Positions 50,245 through 59,742 of a DNA stretch of 64,000 bases are shown piece after piece (position 1 is the stretch's first letter; the number at the start of each line of letters is the position of its first letter). Made by a program: the position numbers and the translations under genes. The notes beneath the pieces were generated by a model. The model made no database searches. It was not told where the DNA came from and saw only the letters and a list, made by a program, of their open reading frames with translations. Source of the DNA: Streptomyces liliiviolaceus (GTDB taxonomy: Bacteria; Actinomycetota; Actinomycetes; Streptomycetales; Streptomycetaceae); the NCBI RefSeq assembly GCF_018070025.1, contig NZ_JAGPYQ010000001.1, positions 5,084,001 through 5,148,000 of the forward strand, read 5' to 3'.

Positions 50245-51888
50245 ATGGGAAGACTCGCATTCCTCGTTCGCGCCGAAGACGGAAGTCCCCTACGCCGGGA
50301 CAGGCACCGCGCCGGGGCGGGGTGGCGGACGCGCGTCGGGACCTTCGCCGCCACCGCGGCCATGGTCTCGGCCGGCCTCGTGATCGGCGCGCAGCCCGCC
50401 GCGGCGGCACCGGCCCCGATCAAGCTGACCTCCGCGTCCTGTCCCGCCGAGATCGTGCAGGGCCAGACGAGCGGGTGCGTCACGGAGTTGCAGAACCTGC
50501 TCAACGCGCACGGCGCCGGTCTCGTGGTGGACGGGCAGTTCGGGGCGGGCACGCTCTACGCGGTCCGTGAGTACCAGGCCGCCACCGCCATCGCCGTGGA
50601 CGGCCGGGTGGGCCCCGCCACCAAGAGCAAGCTGTACGCGACCGGAGGCTCGGCGCCCGCCCCCGTCAACCTCAACTCCGCGTCCTGCCCCGCGAACATC
50701 GTCCAGGGCGCCACGGGCGGATGCGTCAGCGAGCTCCAGCGGCTGCTGCGCCACCAGGGCTACGCGGTCGACGTGGACGGCGACTTCGGGGCCGGGACGG
50801 CGAGCGCAGTCCGCGCCTTCCAGGCTTCCCGCGGTCTCACCGCCGACGGGCAGGTCGGTACGAACACCAAGCGGGCACTGTACGACACCGACGAGTCACC
50901 GTCGACGAGCCTGGACCTGCGGTCGTCGTCCTGCCCGGAGAACATCGTGGAGGGGCAGAGCGGCGGGTGTGTCGCCACGCTGCAGTCCCTGCTGAACGGC
51001 AAGGGGCAGAGCCTCGACGTCGACGGCAGCTTCGGCCCCCAGACCCTGACGGCCGTGAAGGCGTTCCAGTCCGCGAGCGGCCTCACCGCCGACGGCGCGG
51101 TCGGCCCGAACACCAAGGCCGCCCTGTACGCGAACATCGGCGGTGGCGGCGGCAACGGCGCGCCCGCGCCGGTCAACCTGAACTCCGCCTCCTGCCCGAA
51201 CGAGATCGTGCAGGGGCAACGCAGCGGCTGCGTCACCGAGTTGCAGAGCCTGCTCAACCACCACGGCGCCGATCTCGCCGTGGACGGTGACTTCGGTTCG
51301 CTCACCGACAGCGCCGTCAGGGACTTCCAGGCCGAGAAGGGGCTGTCGGTCGACGGCCATGTGGGACCGAACACCAAGGCGGCGCTGTACGGCGCGGTCA
51401 CCCCGCCGTCGTCGCCCCCGCCCGGCGGCGGTTACGGCAAGATCCTCGAAGTGGCCGAGGCCGAGGCGGGCACGGTCGAGGGCAGCGCCCGCGCGAACAG
51501 CTACGGCTCGTCCGTGGGGCTTTCGCTCTCCACCAGCAACTACGCCTGGTGCGCGACCTTCGTGAGCTGGGTGGCCAAGCAGACCGGGGCCAGCTCCTAC
51601 CGCAACTCCTATGTCTCCGGCTGGGTCAAGCAGGCCCGGGCGGGCAACTACCACCTGTCGGTGACGACCAGCCCGCAGCCGGGCGACATCGTGGCCTTCG
51701 ACTGGGACGGCGGAAGCGACTTCACCGGCGGCAACGAGCACATCGGCATCGTACGTACGGTGTCCGGATCGTCCTTCACCACCGTCGAGGGCAACACAGG
51801 CAACCCCAACGGCGACAACGACGGCGTCTACGTCAGGTCCCGTGCGACGAACAGCGGATACGACGTGGTCTTCATCCGGGTCCGCTGA
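50245..51888 (+). CDS. Secreted protein with four peptidoglycan-binding repeats and a CHAP amidase domain
   Basis: 547 residues from the ATG at 50245 (AAGGAG 12 bases upstream). Signal peptide to about residue 53 (AAMVSAGLVIGAQPAAAAPA). Four repeats of about 75 residues each start SASCPxxIVQGxxSGCVxEL (third: SSSCPENIVEGQSGGCVATL) and contain GxxVDGxFGxxTxxAVxxFQ. A Pro/Gly linker leads to a CHAP domain (residues ~400-547) with Cys in NYAWCATFVSWVAKQTG and His in GGNEHIGIVRTVSG. It is likely a wall hydrolase cutting peptide or amide bonds of peptidoglycan. Confidence 0.9.
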   Translation: MGRLAFLVRAEDGSPLRRDRHRAGAGWRTRVGTFAATAAMVSAGLVIGAQPAAAAPAPIKLTSASCPAEIVQGQTSGCVTELQNLLNAHGAGLVVDGQFGAGTLYAVREYQAATAIAVDGRVGPATKSKLYATGGSAPAPVNLNSASCPANIVQGATGGCVSELQRLLRHQGYAVDVDGDFGAGTASAVRAFQASRGLTADGQVGTNTKRALYDTDESPSTSLDLRSSSCPENIVEGQSGGCVATLQSLLNGKGQSLDVDGSFGPQTLTAVKAFQSASGLTADGAVGPNTKAALYANIGGGGGNGAPAPVNLNSASCPNEIVQGQRSGCVTELQSLLNHHGADLAVDGDFGSLTDSAVRDFQAEKGLSVDGHVGPNTKAALYGAVTPPSSPPPGGGYGKILEVAEAEAGTVEGSARANSYGSSVGLSLSTSNYAWCATFVSWVAKQTGASSYRNSYVSGWVKQARAGNYHLSVTTSPQPGDIVAFDWDGGSDFTGGNEHIGIVRTVSGSSFTTVEGNTGNPNGDNDGVYVRSRATNSGYDVVFIRVR

Positions 51889-51933
51889 GCGGCCCGGCCG
51901 CACGAAGGCACCGCGAGGTCCGGGCCTCCCTCG

Positions 51934-52812
51934 TCACGTCTGCTGGGGCACGATCGCCACCGGACAGTCCGCGTGGTGCAGCAGTGCGTGTCCCACCCGG
52001 CCGAGTTGCAGGCCGAAGTGGCCGTGCCTGCGCCGGGCGCCGACGACGACCAGGTCCGCCGCCGACGAACGCTGCAGGAGCACCTTGCGGGCCGGTCCCT
52101 CGACGGTGGTCTTCCGCACCCGCACATCCGGGTGATCGGCGAGACCATCGTGGACGACCGCGTCGAGCACCGCCGAGGCCCGTTCCTCGTGGTAGCGCTC
52201 CGGTGCGCCGGCCATGCTCGGGTGGTCGGCGCCCTCGTAGGAGGGGCAGCGCCAGGCGCGTACGACATCCAGCGTGCAGCCGCGTGCCCGCGCCTCACGG
52301 AACGCGAACCGGGCCGCCTCACCGCTCAGCGCCGGGTCGCCCGCGCCGAGCAGGACGCGTTCGTGCGTCGCCTCCAGGGCGGTCTTGTCACCGCGGACCA
52401 CGATCACCGGACAGTGGGCACGCGCCGCCACCGCCAGACCGACCGAGCCCAGCAGCAGTCCCCTCAGCTCGCCGCGACCGCGCGAGCCCGTGACGAGGGC
52501 CGAGGCGTCGCGGGCCGACTGCAGCAGGGCGGTCGCCGCGTCCTCCGGCACGATCTCCGCGAAGACCCGCACGGAGGAATCCCGCTGCCGGGCGCGCTCG
52601 GCGGCGGATCCGACGATCTTCTCGGCGAGCGCCCGGTCCGACGGGCGTCCGGCCCCATCGGTCTGATCGTCGCCTTCGTAGCGTTCCCACAGGCAGGCGT
52701 GCACCAGGCGGACGGGCAGGCCGAGGCGGGCCGCCTCGTCCACCGCCCAGTCCATCGCCTGAAGGCTGGACTCCGATCCGTCCACGCCCACTACCAGGGG
52801 CAGCTCCATCAT
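51934..52812 (-). CDS. Universal stress protein, tandem UspA domains
   Basis: 292 residues from the ATG at 52812 (GGAAGG upstream; GTG at 52821 is possible). Two UspA domains: the first PLVVGVDGSESSLQAMDWAV with ATP-loop GSRGRGELRGLLLGSVGLAV, the second ERVLLGAGDPALSGEAARFA with GARRRHGHFGLQLGRVGHAL and CPVAIVP. The G-x2-G-x9-G-S/T motif for ATP binding is clear in the first. A GGGCCGTACGGCCC palindrome lies about 110 bases upstream, so it is probably part of the DevR/OsdR-type regulon here. Confidence 0.92.
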   Translation of the reverse strand: MMELPLVVGVDGSESSLQAMDWAVDEAARLGLPVRLVHACLWERYEGDDQTDGAGRPSDRALAEKIVGSAAERARQRDSSVRVFAEIVPEDAATALLQSARDASALVTGSRGRGELRGLLLGSVGLAVAARAHCPVIVVRGDKTALEATHERVLLGAGDPALSGEAARFAFREARARGCTLDVVRAWRCPSYEGADHPSMAGAPERYHEERASAVLDAVVHDGLADHPDVRVRKTTVEGPARKVLLQRSSAADLVVVGARRRHGHFGLQLGRVGHALLHHADCPVAIVPQQT

Positions 52813-52917
52813 CGCCACCACCTTCCATCTGATTCGGGACGTTCCACCGCGGTCAGGGCATCTTCATTCAACGCCTGTGCCGGGCTGCGCACTTGAGCCG
52901 GTCGGTGCGCTTCCCCT

Positions 52918-52931
52918 GGGCCGTACGGCCC
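52918..52931. promoter_or_regulatory. DosR-like palindrome GGGCCGTACGGCCC upstream of USP
   Basis: Perfect 14-base palindrome between the USP start and the sensor kinase end. It has the GGGxC-N4-GxCCC geometry of the mycobacterial DosR box and matches two copies before ppdK/devR. Confidence 0.55.
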
Positions 52932-52966
52932 TGCCGGACGGGCCCGCCGGAAACCGCCGCGCGGTG

Positions 52967-54751
52967 CTACCGCTCACCCACCGGTGCCCACCACACCAGA
53001 GTGGTGCCGCCACCGTCGGGGCTGCCCAGCCGCAGTTCTCCGCCCAACTGCTCGGCCCGTTCCGCCATGTTGCTCAGACCGCTCCGGCGACCCCCGGACG
53101 GAATGCCCACGCCGTCGTCGGACACCGTCAGGCGCACCTCACGGCCATCGGTCTCCAGAACCACCGCGGCACACGTGGCCCTTGCATGACGGGCGATGTT
53201 GGTCAGCGCCTCGGAGAGCACGGCCACCACGTGGTCGGCCGTCTCCTTGGCGACCTGGGTGTCCACCAGTCCCTCCATCTGGAGGCTGGGCGTGAAGCCG
53301 AGCACCGGAGCCGCCTCGCCGACCACACGCACCACGCGGGCCCGCAGGCCCGGGGCAGCGGCGCCCTCACGCGCCCGCAGGCCGAAGATCGTCGACCTGA
53401 TGATCTTGATGGTCTCGTCCAGGTCGTCCACCGCCCGCGACACACGTTCCGAGGCCTCGTCGTGCTCGATGAAGCGGCTGGCGCTCTGCAGGGTCATGCC
53501 GGTGGCGAACAGCCGCTGGATCGCCAGGTCGTGGAGGTCGCGGGCGATCCGGTCACGGTCCTTGAGCACCGCGATCTCCTCGGCGTCCTCACGGCGTTCC
53601 GCCAGCTCCATCGCGACCGCGGCCTGCGCGGCGAACCCCTGCAGCGCGTGGGTCTCCTTCTCGGTGAACGCCGGCCCGCCGGACTCGCGCACCAGCAGGA
53701 CGATCCCGCGCACCCGCTCGCCCGTTCCGATGGGGACGGCCACGGCCGGACCCAGTCCGGTGAACCGCGCGGGCCCGGACGCGCCGTGTTCCTCCGCGGA
53801 GATGTCGGGACTGGCGACCGAGGCGGCCGCGGAGAACGCGCGGCCGATCAGGCCCTCGTCGACCGGCAGCACAAGGCCTCGATGCGCCTCCGCCGCCTCG
53901 CCGAAGGCCAGTTCGGCGGTCAGCGAGTCGGTGTTCTCCATGGGCAGGGCGACCACCGCCAGCGCCGCCGAGGTGATGTCCCTGGCCCGCTCCGCGATCA
54001 GGCCGAGGACCTCGGCGCGGTCGTTGCCGGACATCAGACAGTGGGTGATCTCCGCACTCGCCTGCAGCCAGCGTTCGCGCAGCCTCGACTCCTCGTAGAG
54101 GCGGGCGTTGTCGATCGCCACGCCGGCGGCCACCGCCAGCGTCGACAGGACCGACTCGTCCTCCTCGTCGAACTGTGCGCCGCCCCGCTTCTCGGTCAGG
54201 TAGAGATTGCCGAAGACCTGCTCCCGCACCCGGATCGGGACACCGACGAAGGTGTCCATCGGCGGGTGATGCGGCGGAAAGCCGTACGAGGCGGGGTGCC
54301 CGGACAGTTTCATCAGCCGCAGGGGCTCGGGATGCCGGATGAGTTCGCCCAGGATGCCGTGCCCCTCCGGGAAGTGGCCGATCTCGGCGATCTGTTCGTC
54401 GCTGATCCCGATGGTGTGGAAGGCCGACAGCCGCTTGCCGTCGGCCCCGATCACCCCGAGGGCCGCGTAGCGCGCGTCCACGAGCACGGCCGCGGCCTCC
54501 ACGATGCTGCGCAGCGCCTGCTCCAGATCCAGCTCCCGGCCGACGGAGAGCACCGCCTCCAGCAGACTGTGCACCCGGTCGCGCGTACCGCGGGCGGCGT
54601 CCAGTCTGGCCTGCAGTTCTTCCAGCAGCTCGTCCAGCTTCAGCTGCGGCAGCCGTACGCGGGCCTGACGGGACTCCTCGGCGCTTCCCACCGGTCGATC
54701 CTCCAGGTCCCCTCGGCGCACGGACGGCCGGCCGTTCCGGTCGGGTGACAC
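52967..54751 (-). CDS. GAF-domain sensor histidine kinase, DevS/DosS (OsdK)-like
   Basis: 594 residues. A short helical lead, GAF-A (about 75-225) and GAF-B (about 240-385), then HisKA_3 with phosphoacceptor His407 (DRDRIARDLHDLAIQRLFAT) and an HATPase with DDGVGIPSGG and GLSNMAERAEQLGG. In GAF-A the block GFPPHHPPMDTFVGVPIRV matches the part of DevS/DosS that contains the haem-ligand His, from memory, so it may sense oxygen or NO. The GTG at 54751 starts it, 73 bases after GAPDH. Its partner is the response regulator at 56073. Confidence 0.9.
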   Translation of the reverse strand: MSPDRNGRPSVRRGDLEDRPVGSAEESRQARVRLPQLKLDELLEELQARLDAARGTRDRVHSLLEAVLSVGRELDLEQALRSIVEAAAVLVDARYAALGVIGADGKRLSAFHTIGISDEQIAEIGHFPEGHGILGELIRHPEPLRLMKLSGHPASYGFPPHHPPMDTFVGVPIRVREQVFGNLYLTEKRGGAQFDEEDESVLSTLAVAAGVAIDNARLYEESRLRERWLQASAEITHCLMSGNDRAEVLGLIAERARDITSAALAVVALPMENTDSLTAELAFGEAAEAHRGLVLPVDEGLIGRAFSAAASVASPDISAEEHGASGPARFTGLGPAVAVPIGTGERVRGIVLLVRESGGPAFTEKETHALQGFAAQAAVAMELAERREDAEEIAVLKDRDRIARDLHDLAIQRLFATGMTLQSASRFIEHDEASERVSRAVDDLDETIKIIRSTIFGLRAREGAAAPGLRARVVRVVGEAAPVLGFTPSLQMEGLVDTQVAKETADHVVAVLSEALTNIARHARATCAAVVLETDGREVRLTVSDDGVGIPSGGRRSGLSNMAERAEQLGGELRLGSPDGGGTTLVWWAPVGER

Positions 54752-54824
54752 GGTATCGGTCCGGTGCGGTCGTGCGCGGTCCGGGGCGGGAGAGCGTAGG
54801 TATCCGGCCCTGTTGCCGGGCCCG

Positions 54825-55853
54825 TCAGTCCTTCGGCAGCCGGGCCGAGACGTACTCGGTGAGGTCGAGCAGCCGGTTGCTGTAGCCCCATTCGTTGTCG
54901 TACCAGCCGAAGACCTTGACCAGTTCGCCGTGGGCCTGGGTCAGCGGGGCGTCCAGGACGCACGAGGCGGGGTCGCCGACGACGTCGCGGGAGACGATCG
55001 GGGCGTCGGAGACCCGCAGGACGCCCCGCAGCGGGCCGTCCGCGGCCTCCCGGAACGCCGCGTTGATCTCGTCCGCCGACGCGGGCCGCTCCAGGACCAC
55101 GCTCAGGTCGGTCAGCGAACCGTCCTCGACGGGGACGCGTACGGCGATACCGTCGAGCGTGCCCTCCAGTTCGGGCATGACGAGGCCCACGGCGCGGGCG
55201 GCCCCGGTGCTGGTGGGGATGATGTTCACGGCGGCGCTGCGGCCCCGGCGCAGGTCCTTGTGCGGGCCGTCCAGGACGACCTGGTCGTTGGTATAGCCGT
55301 GGATGGTGGTCATCAGCCCCTTGACGACGCCGAAGTGGTCGTTCAGCACCTTCACCATGGGAGCCACGCAGTTGGTGGTGCACGAGGCGTTGGAGACGAC
55401 GTGGTCCCGCCCGGCGTCGTACGTGTTCTCGTTGACGCCCATCACGATCGTGCCGTCGACTCCCTTGCCCGGTACGGACAGCAGCACCTTGCGTGCCCCC
55501 GCCTTCAGATGGAGGCCCGCGTCCTCCCGGGTGCGGAAGCGGCCGGTCGACTCGATGACGACGTCCACGCGGAGTTCGCCCCAGGCCAGCGCGGCGGGGT
55601 CCCGCTCGGCGGTCACGGCGATGCGGTGCCCGTCCACGGTGAGCGAGGTCTCGTCGTGCTCGATGGCGCGGTGCAGCCGTCCGTACGTCGAGTCGAACTC
55701 CAGCAGGTGCGCCAGAACCGCCGGCGAGGTGATGTCGTTGACCGCGACGACCTCCACCGCTGTGCCCGCGCCGGTCTCCGCGCGCTCAAGCACGCAGCGC
55801 AGATAGTTGCGTCCGATGCGGCCGAAGCCGTTGATGCCCACCCGCACGCCCAT
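54825..55853 (-). CDS. gap: Glyceraldehyde-3-phosphate dehydrogenase
   Basis: 342 residues: VRVGINGFGRIGRNYLRC (NAD fold), catalytic Cys158 in HVVSNASCTTNCVAPMVKVL, and GYSNRLLDLTEYV at the end. It is an extra GAPDH placed between the sensor kinase and the response regulator genes, all leftward, which suggests induction under low oxygen along with PPDK and AdhE. A GGGACGTTCGGCCC box lies 96 bases upstream of its start. Ribosome site GAAGGAC. Confidence 0.93.
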   Translation of the reverse strand: MGVRVGINGFGRIGRNYLRCVLERAETGAGTAVEVVAVNDITSPAVLAHLLEFDSTYGRLHRAIEHDETSLTVDGHRIAVTAERDPAALAWGELRVDVVIESTGRFRTREDAGLHLKAGARKVLLSVPGKGVDGTIVMGVNENTYDAGRDHVVSNASCTTNCVAPMVKVLNDHFGVVKGLMTTIHGYTNDQVVLDGPHKDLRRGRSAAVNIIPTSTGAARAVGLVMPELEGTLDGIAVRVPVEDGSLTDLSVVLERPASADEINAAFREAADGPLRGVLRVSDAPIVSRDVVGDPASCVLDAPLTQAHGELVKVFGWYDNEWGYSNRLLDLTEYVSARLPKD

Positions 55854-55948
55854 GTCCTTCGTCCTTCCGGTCCGTCCCGTGTCTGTCCGCGGTGCCAGCG
55901 TGCGGGCGGCCGACCGGGCGGGGCTTGGGCCGTACGGGGGTGAGCCGG

Positions 55949-55962
55949 GGGACGTTCGGCCC
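55949..55962. promoter_or_regulatory. DosR-like box GGGACGTTCGGCCC upstream of gap
   Basis: Matches GGGxC-N4-GxCCC with the left half identical to the mycobacterial GGGAC. It lies 96 bases before the GAPDH start, in the gap between gap and the regulator gene. Confidence 0.45.
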
Positions 55963-56039
55963 TGCGGCCGGCCGCGCCGCTCGGCACCCGTGCACGGACT
56001 CGGGGATGTCCGGGCACGGACTCGGGCTCACGGGCTCTC

Positions 56040-56078
56040 GGGCTTCAGACTTCAGGCTTCAGGACTCAGGACTCAGCG
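56040..56078. repeat. Degenerate CTTCAGG/ACTCAGG repeat at end of response regulator gene
   Basis: GGCTTCAGACTTCAGGCTTC and AGGACTCAGGACTCAG make about six 7-base units. The array runs into the stop codon of the regulator gene (56073-56075). Confidence 0.7.
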
Positions 56079-56777
56079 TCCTTCGTTCTTGGGCCTGCCC
56101 TGGGTCTGGGCCTGCGCCTGGGTGGCGATGACGGCGGCCTGGATACGCCGTTCCACGCCCAGCTTGGCGAGCAGCCGTGAGATGTGGTTCTTCACTGTCT
56201 TCTCCGCGAGGAAGAGCCGTTGGCCGATCTGACGGTTGGTCAGCCCCTCGCCGATCAGGGCCAGGATCTCCCGCTCCCGCTCGGTCAGGCCGGGCAGCGC
56301 GTCCGGCTCTTCCTTCGGCTGGTCGCCCGCGCGCAGCCGGGCCATCAGCCTGGCGGTGGCGCTCGGATCGAGCAGGGACTGGCCCGCGGCCACCGTGCGG
56401 ACGGCCGACACCAGGTCCGCTCCCTTGATCTGCTTCAGGACGTACCCGGAGGCCCCGGCCATGATCGAGTCGAGCAGTGCCTCCTCGTCGTCGAAGGAGG
56501 TCAGCATCAGACAGGCCAGATCCGGCATACGGGAGCGCAGTTCCCGGCACACGGTCACCCCGTCCCCGTCGGGCAGCCGGACGTCGAGGACCGCCACCTG
56601 GGGCCGCAGTGCGGGAACGCGCACCAGGGCCTGTTCGACGGTCCCGGCCTCACCGACCACGGTGATGTCCGGCTCGTCGTTCAGCAGGTCGTGCACCCCG
56701 CGCCGCACCACCTCGTGGTCGTCCAGCAGGAAGACCCGGATGGGGCTGTCGGGGCCCGCCCGTTCGCTGTCGGCCAT
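56073..56777 (-). CDS. NarL-type response regulator, DevR/DosR (OsdR)-like
   Basis: 234 residues. Receiver domain with phospho-Asp65 ([13 protein letters not shown]), acidic pair DD at 19-20, conserved Lys in [11 protein letters not shown], and a LuxR HTH ([40 protein letters not shown]). The linker and HTH resemble mycobacterial DevR and S. coelicolor OsdR. It is the natural partner of the GAF kinase two genes away. Divergent from ppdK with two GGGCCG-N2-CGGCCC palindromes in between, suggesting it controls itself and ppdK. A Gln/Ala tail (TQAQAQTQ) is repeat-encoded. Confidence 0.9.
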   Translation of the reverse strand: MADSERAGPDSPIRVFLLDDHEVVRRGVHDLLNDEPDITVVGEAGTVEQALVRVPALRPQVAVLDVRLPDGDGVTVCRELRSRMPDLACLMLTSFDDEEALLDSIMAGASGYVLKQIKGADLVSAVRTVAAGQSLLDPSATARLMARLRAGDQPKEEPDALPGLTEREREILALIGEGLTNRQIGQRLFLAEKTVKNHISRLLAKLGVERRIQAAVIATQAQAQTQGRPKNEGR

Positions 56778-56877
56778 CGGATGCTCCCTCTCGTGCGCCG
56801 GACGCCGATGTCCGCACCCGCGCGCGTACCGGCTTCTTCTGCTGCTGGATCCTTCCGGTTTCCGCGGCGGACGACCA

Positions 56878-56891
56878 GGGCCGGTCGGCCC
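56878..56891. promoter_or_regulatory. DosR-like palindrome GGGCCGGTCGGCCC
   Basis: First of two boxes between divergent devR-like and ppdK genes; 100 bases from the regulator start. Confidence 0.55.
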
Positions 56892-56930
56892 CGATTCCCC
56901 AGGCGAACCGATTCTCCACGACGGTCACAC

Positions 56931-56944
56931 GGGCCGACCGGCCC
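56931..56944. promoter_or_regulatory. DosR-like palindrome GGGCCGACCGGCCC
   Basis: Second box, centre 53 bases (about five helical turns) from the first and about 100 bases before ppdK. Paired DosR boxes at such spacing occur in mycobacterial promoters. Confidence 0.55.
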
Positions 56945-57045
56945 ACCTGAAGGGACGTACAGCACCTCCTCCGCCGCCGGCGGCGGTCCGACGCTGGGAA
57001 AGGCGCACCCACAGGGCCGCGGTACCGAGCCGAGGAGCACATGTC

Positions 57046-59742
57046 ATGGTCCGTCACGTGTACGACTTCACCGAGGGCGGCCGTGACATGGCCGACCTGC
57101 TCGGTGGCAAGGGAGCGAATCTGGCCGAGATGACCGGTCTCGGCCTTCCGGTGCCGCCGGGGTTCGTCGTCACCACCGAGGCCTGCCGGGCCTTCCTGGC
57201 CACCGGCGCGGAACCCGACGGCATGTCACGGGAGATCTCCCGGCACCTGTCGGCCCTGGAGGCCGCCACCGGGCGGCGCCTCGGGCAGCCGGACGATCCG
57301 CTGCTGCTGTCCGTCCGCTCCGGGGCCCGGTTCTCGATGCCGGGCATGATGGAGACGGTCCTCGACATCGGGTTGACCGACGCCTCCGTACAGGGCCTGG
57401 CCAAGGTCTCCGGGAGCGAGCGGTTCGCCTGGGACTCGTACCGCAGGCTGGTGCAGATGTTCGGCAGTACGGTCATGGGTGTCGACGCCGGGCTGTTCGA
57501 GCGGGCCATGTCGCTGCTCAAGGAGAAGCGCGGTGCCCCGGACGATCTGCGGCTGGACGCGGGCGACCTCGCCGAACTCGTGGAGACGTACAAGCACTTG
57601 ATCCATGTCGTGACGGGTGACCACTTCCCGCAGTCGCCCGCCGAGCAGCTGCGCCGGGCGGTGCTCGCGGTCTTCCGTTCGTGGAACACCGAACGCGCCC
57701 GTCTGTACCGGCGGCGCGAGCGCATCCCCGACGACCTGGGCACCGCGGTCTGCGTACAGCGCATGGTGTTCGGCAATCTCGGTCCCGACTCCGGCAGCGG
57801 TGTCGCCTTCACCCGTGATCCGGCGACCGGACGCGGCGGCCCGTACGGCGACTACCTGGCCGACGCCCAGGGCGAGGACGTCGTCGCCGGCATCCGCGAC
57901 ACCGTGCCCCTGGCCGAGCTGGAGCGGCTCGACGCGGCCTCGTACCAGCAGCTGCGCGAGCATCTGCGAACGCTGGAGCACCACTACCGGGACCTGTGCG
58001 ACATCGAGTTCACCATCGAGCGCGGCACGCTGTGGATGCTGCAGACCCGGGTGGGCAAGAGGACCGCCGAGGCCGCCTTCCGCATCGCCGCCGAGCTGGT
58101 CGACGAAGGGCTCGTCACCCCGGCCGAGGCACTGTCGCGTGTCGGCGGGGACGGGCTCGCCCGGCTGATGTTCCCACGCTTCGACACCACCGCGGCCGGG
58201 GATCCGCTGGCCCGCGGCCTGCCCGCCTCGCCGGGTGCGGCGGTGGGCGCCGCGGTCTTCGACTCCGCCGAGGCCGTACGGCGTGCCGCCGCCGGGGAGC
58301 ACGTGGTCCTGGTCCGCCAGGAGACGACCCCCGACGATCTGCCCGGCATGGTCGCCGCCCGGGCCGTGCTCACCGGCCGCGGCGGCAGGACGAGTCACGC
58401 GGCGGTCGTCGCCCGCGGCATGGGCAAGGTGTGCGTCTGCGGTGCCGAGGAACTGACCGTGGACGCGGAGGCACGGCGCTTCACCACACGGGCCGGCACC
58501 GTCGTCGAGGAGGGGACGGTCGTCTCGGTGGACGGCTCCACGGGAGCCGTGTACCCGGGCGCGGTCCCCCTGGTCGACTCCGCGGTCATGCGGTACCTGG
58601 AGACGGGCGAACGCGGTGAGCGGTCGGCCCAGGTCGTCGACGCGGTCGCACGGGCCCTGCAACAGGCGGACGGGACAAGGCGGTTGGAGGTACGGGCCAA
58701 TGCCGACACTCCACAGGACGCCGCCCGGGCCCGCCGGTTCGGCGCCCAGGGTGTCGGCCTGTGCCGCACCGAGCACATGTTCCTCGGCGAGCGCCGCAAG
58801 CTGGTCGAGCAGATGATCCTGGCCGGCGGCGGCGCCGCACGCGAACGCGCCCTGGCCGCGCTGCTCCCCCTGCAGCGGCGGGACTTCGCCGGCATCCTCG
58901 AAGCGATGGACGGCCTGCCCGTCACCATCCGCCTCCTCGACCCGCCGCTGCACGAGTTCCTGCCCGACCGCACCGAACTCGCCGTACGCATCGCCACCGC
59001 CGAGGCACACGGCGACCTGCCCGATCCGCACGACACCGAACTGCTCGACGCCGTGAACCGCATGCACGAGGAGAACCCGATGCTCGGCCTGCGCGGGGTT
59101 CGCCTGGGTCTGGTGGTGCCGGGCCTGGTCGCCATGCAGGTACGGGCCGTCGCCGAGGCGGTCGTCGAGCGCGTGCGGGCCGGAGGCTCGCCGAAAGCGG
59201 AGATCATGGTGCCGCTGGTGGGCGCCGTCGAGGAGTTGCGCATCGAGCGCGAAGAGGTGGAACGCGTACTGGCCGAGGTCTCGGCCGAGTCCGGCGTCCC
59301 GGTGAACTGCCCGGTCGGCACCATGATCGAGCTGCCCCGGGCCGCTCTCACTGCGGGCCGGATCGCCGAGCAGGCGGAGTTCTTCTCCTTCGGCACGAAC
59401 GACCTCACCCAGACCACCTGGGGGTTCTCCCGCGACGACGTCGAGGCGGCGTTCTTCTCCGCCTATCTCGACAAGGGCGTCTTCGCCGCTTCCCCGTTCG
59501 AGACGATCGACCGCGAGGGCGTGGGGCGGCTGGTCCGGATCGCCGTCGCCGAGGGCCGGGCGGCCAGGCCCGACCTGACGATCGGCGTCTGCGGTGAGCA
59601 CGGTGGCGATCCCGAGTCCGTCCGCTTCTTCCACGCGGCGGGGCTGGACTACGTCTCCTGCTCGCCGTTCCGGGTCCCGGTGGCCCGTCTGGAGGCCGGG
59701 CGGGCCGCACTGGCGGAGACCGAGGTGAGCGACAGCCGGTGA
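57046..59742 (+). CDS. ppdK: Pyruvate, phosphate dikinase
   Basis: 898 residues from the ATG at 57046 (GAGGAG 9 bases upstream). N-terminal ATP-grasp (GGKGANLAEMTGLGLPVPPG, RSGARFSMPGMMETVLDIGL), phosphohistidine domain with His451 in GGRTSHAAVVARGMGKVCV, and the C-terminal TIM barrel (GLCRTEHMF, MVPLVGAVEEL, FFSFGTNDLTQTTWGFSRDD, Cys in GVCGEHGGD). It interconverts pyruvate + ATP + Pi and PEP + AMP + PPi. In the dormancy-type locus it could save energy by using PPi or feed gluconeogenesis. Two DosR-like palindromes lie upstream. Confidence 0.95.
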   Translation: MVRHVYDFTEGGRDMADLLGGKGANLAEMTGLGLPVPPGFVVTTEACRAFLATGAEPDGMSREISRHLSALEAATGRRLGQPDDPLLLSVRSGARFSMPGMMETVLDIGLTDASVQGLAKVSGSERFAWDSYRRLVQMFGSTVMGVDAGLFERAMSLLKEKRGAPDDLRLDAGDLAELVETYKHLIHVVTGDHFPQSPAEQLRRAVLAVFRSWNTERARLYRRRERIPDDLGTAVCVQRMVFGNLGPDSGSGVAFTRDPATGRGGPYGDYLADAQGEDVVAGIRDTVPLAELERLDAASYQQLREHLRTLEHHYRDLCDIEFTIERGTLWMLQTRVGKRTAEAAFRIAAELVDEGLVTPAEALSRVGGDGLARLMFPRFDTTAAGDPLARGLPASPGAAVGAAVFDSAEAVRRAAAGEHVVLVRQETTPDDLPGMVAARAVLTGRGGRTSHAAVVARGMGKVCVCGAEELTVDAEARRFTTRAGTVVEEGTVVSVDGSTGAVYPGAVPLVDSAVMRYLETGERGERSAQVVDAVARALQQADGTRRLEVRANADTPQDAARARRFGAQGVGLCRTEHMFLGERRKLVEQMILAGGGAARERALAALLPLQRRDFAGILEAMDGLPVTIRLLDPPLHEFLPDRTELAVRIATAEAHGDLPDPHDTELLDAVNRMHEENPMLGLRGVRLGLVVPGLVAMQVRAVAEAVVERVRAGGSPKAEIMVPLVGAVEELRIEREEVERVLAEVSAESGVPVNCPVGTMIELPRAALTAGRIAEQAEFFSFGTNDLTQTTWGFSRDDVEAAFFSAYLDKGVFAASPFETIDREGVGRLVRIAVAEGRAARPDLTIGVCGEHGGDPESVRFFHAAGLDYVSCSPFRVPVARLEAGRAALAETEVSDSR

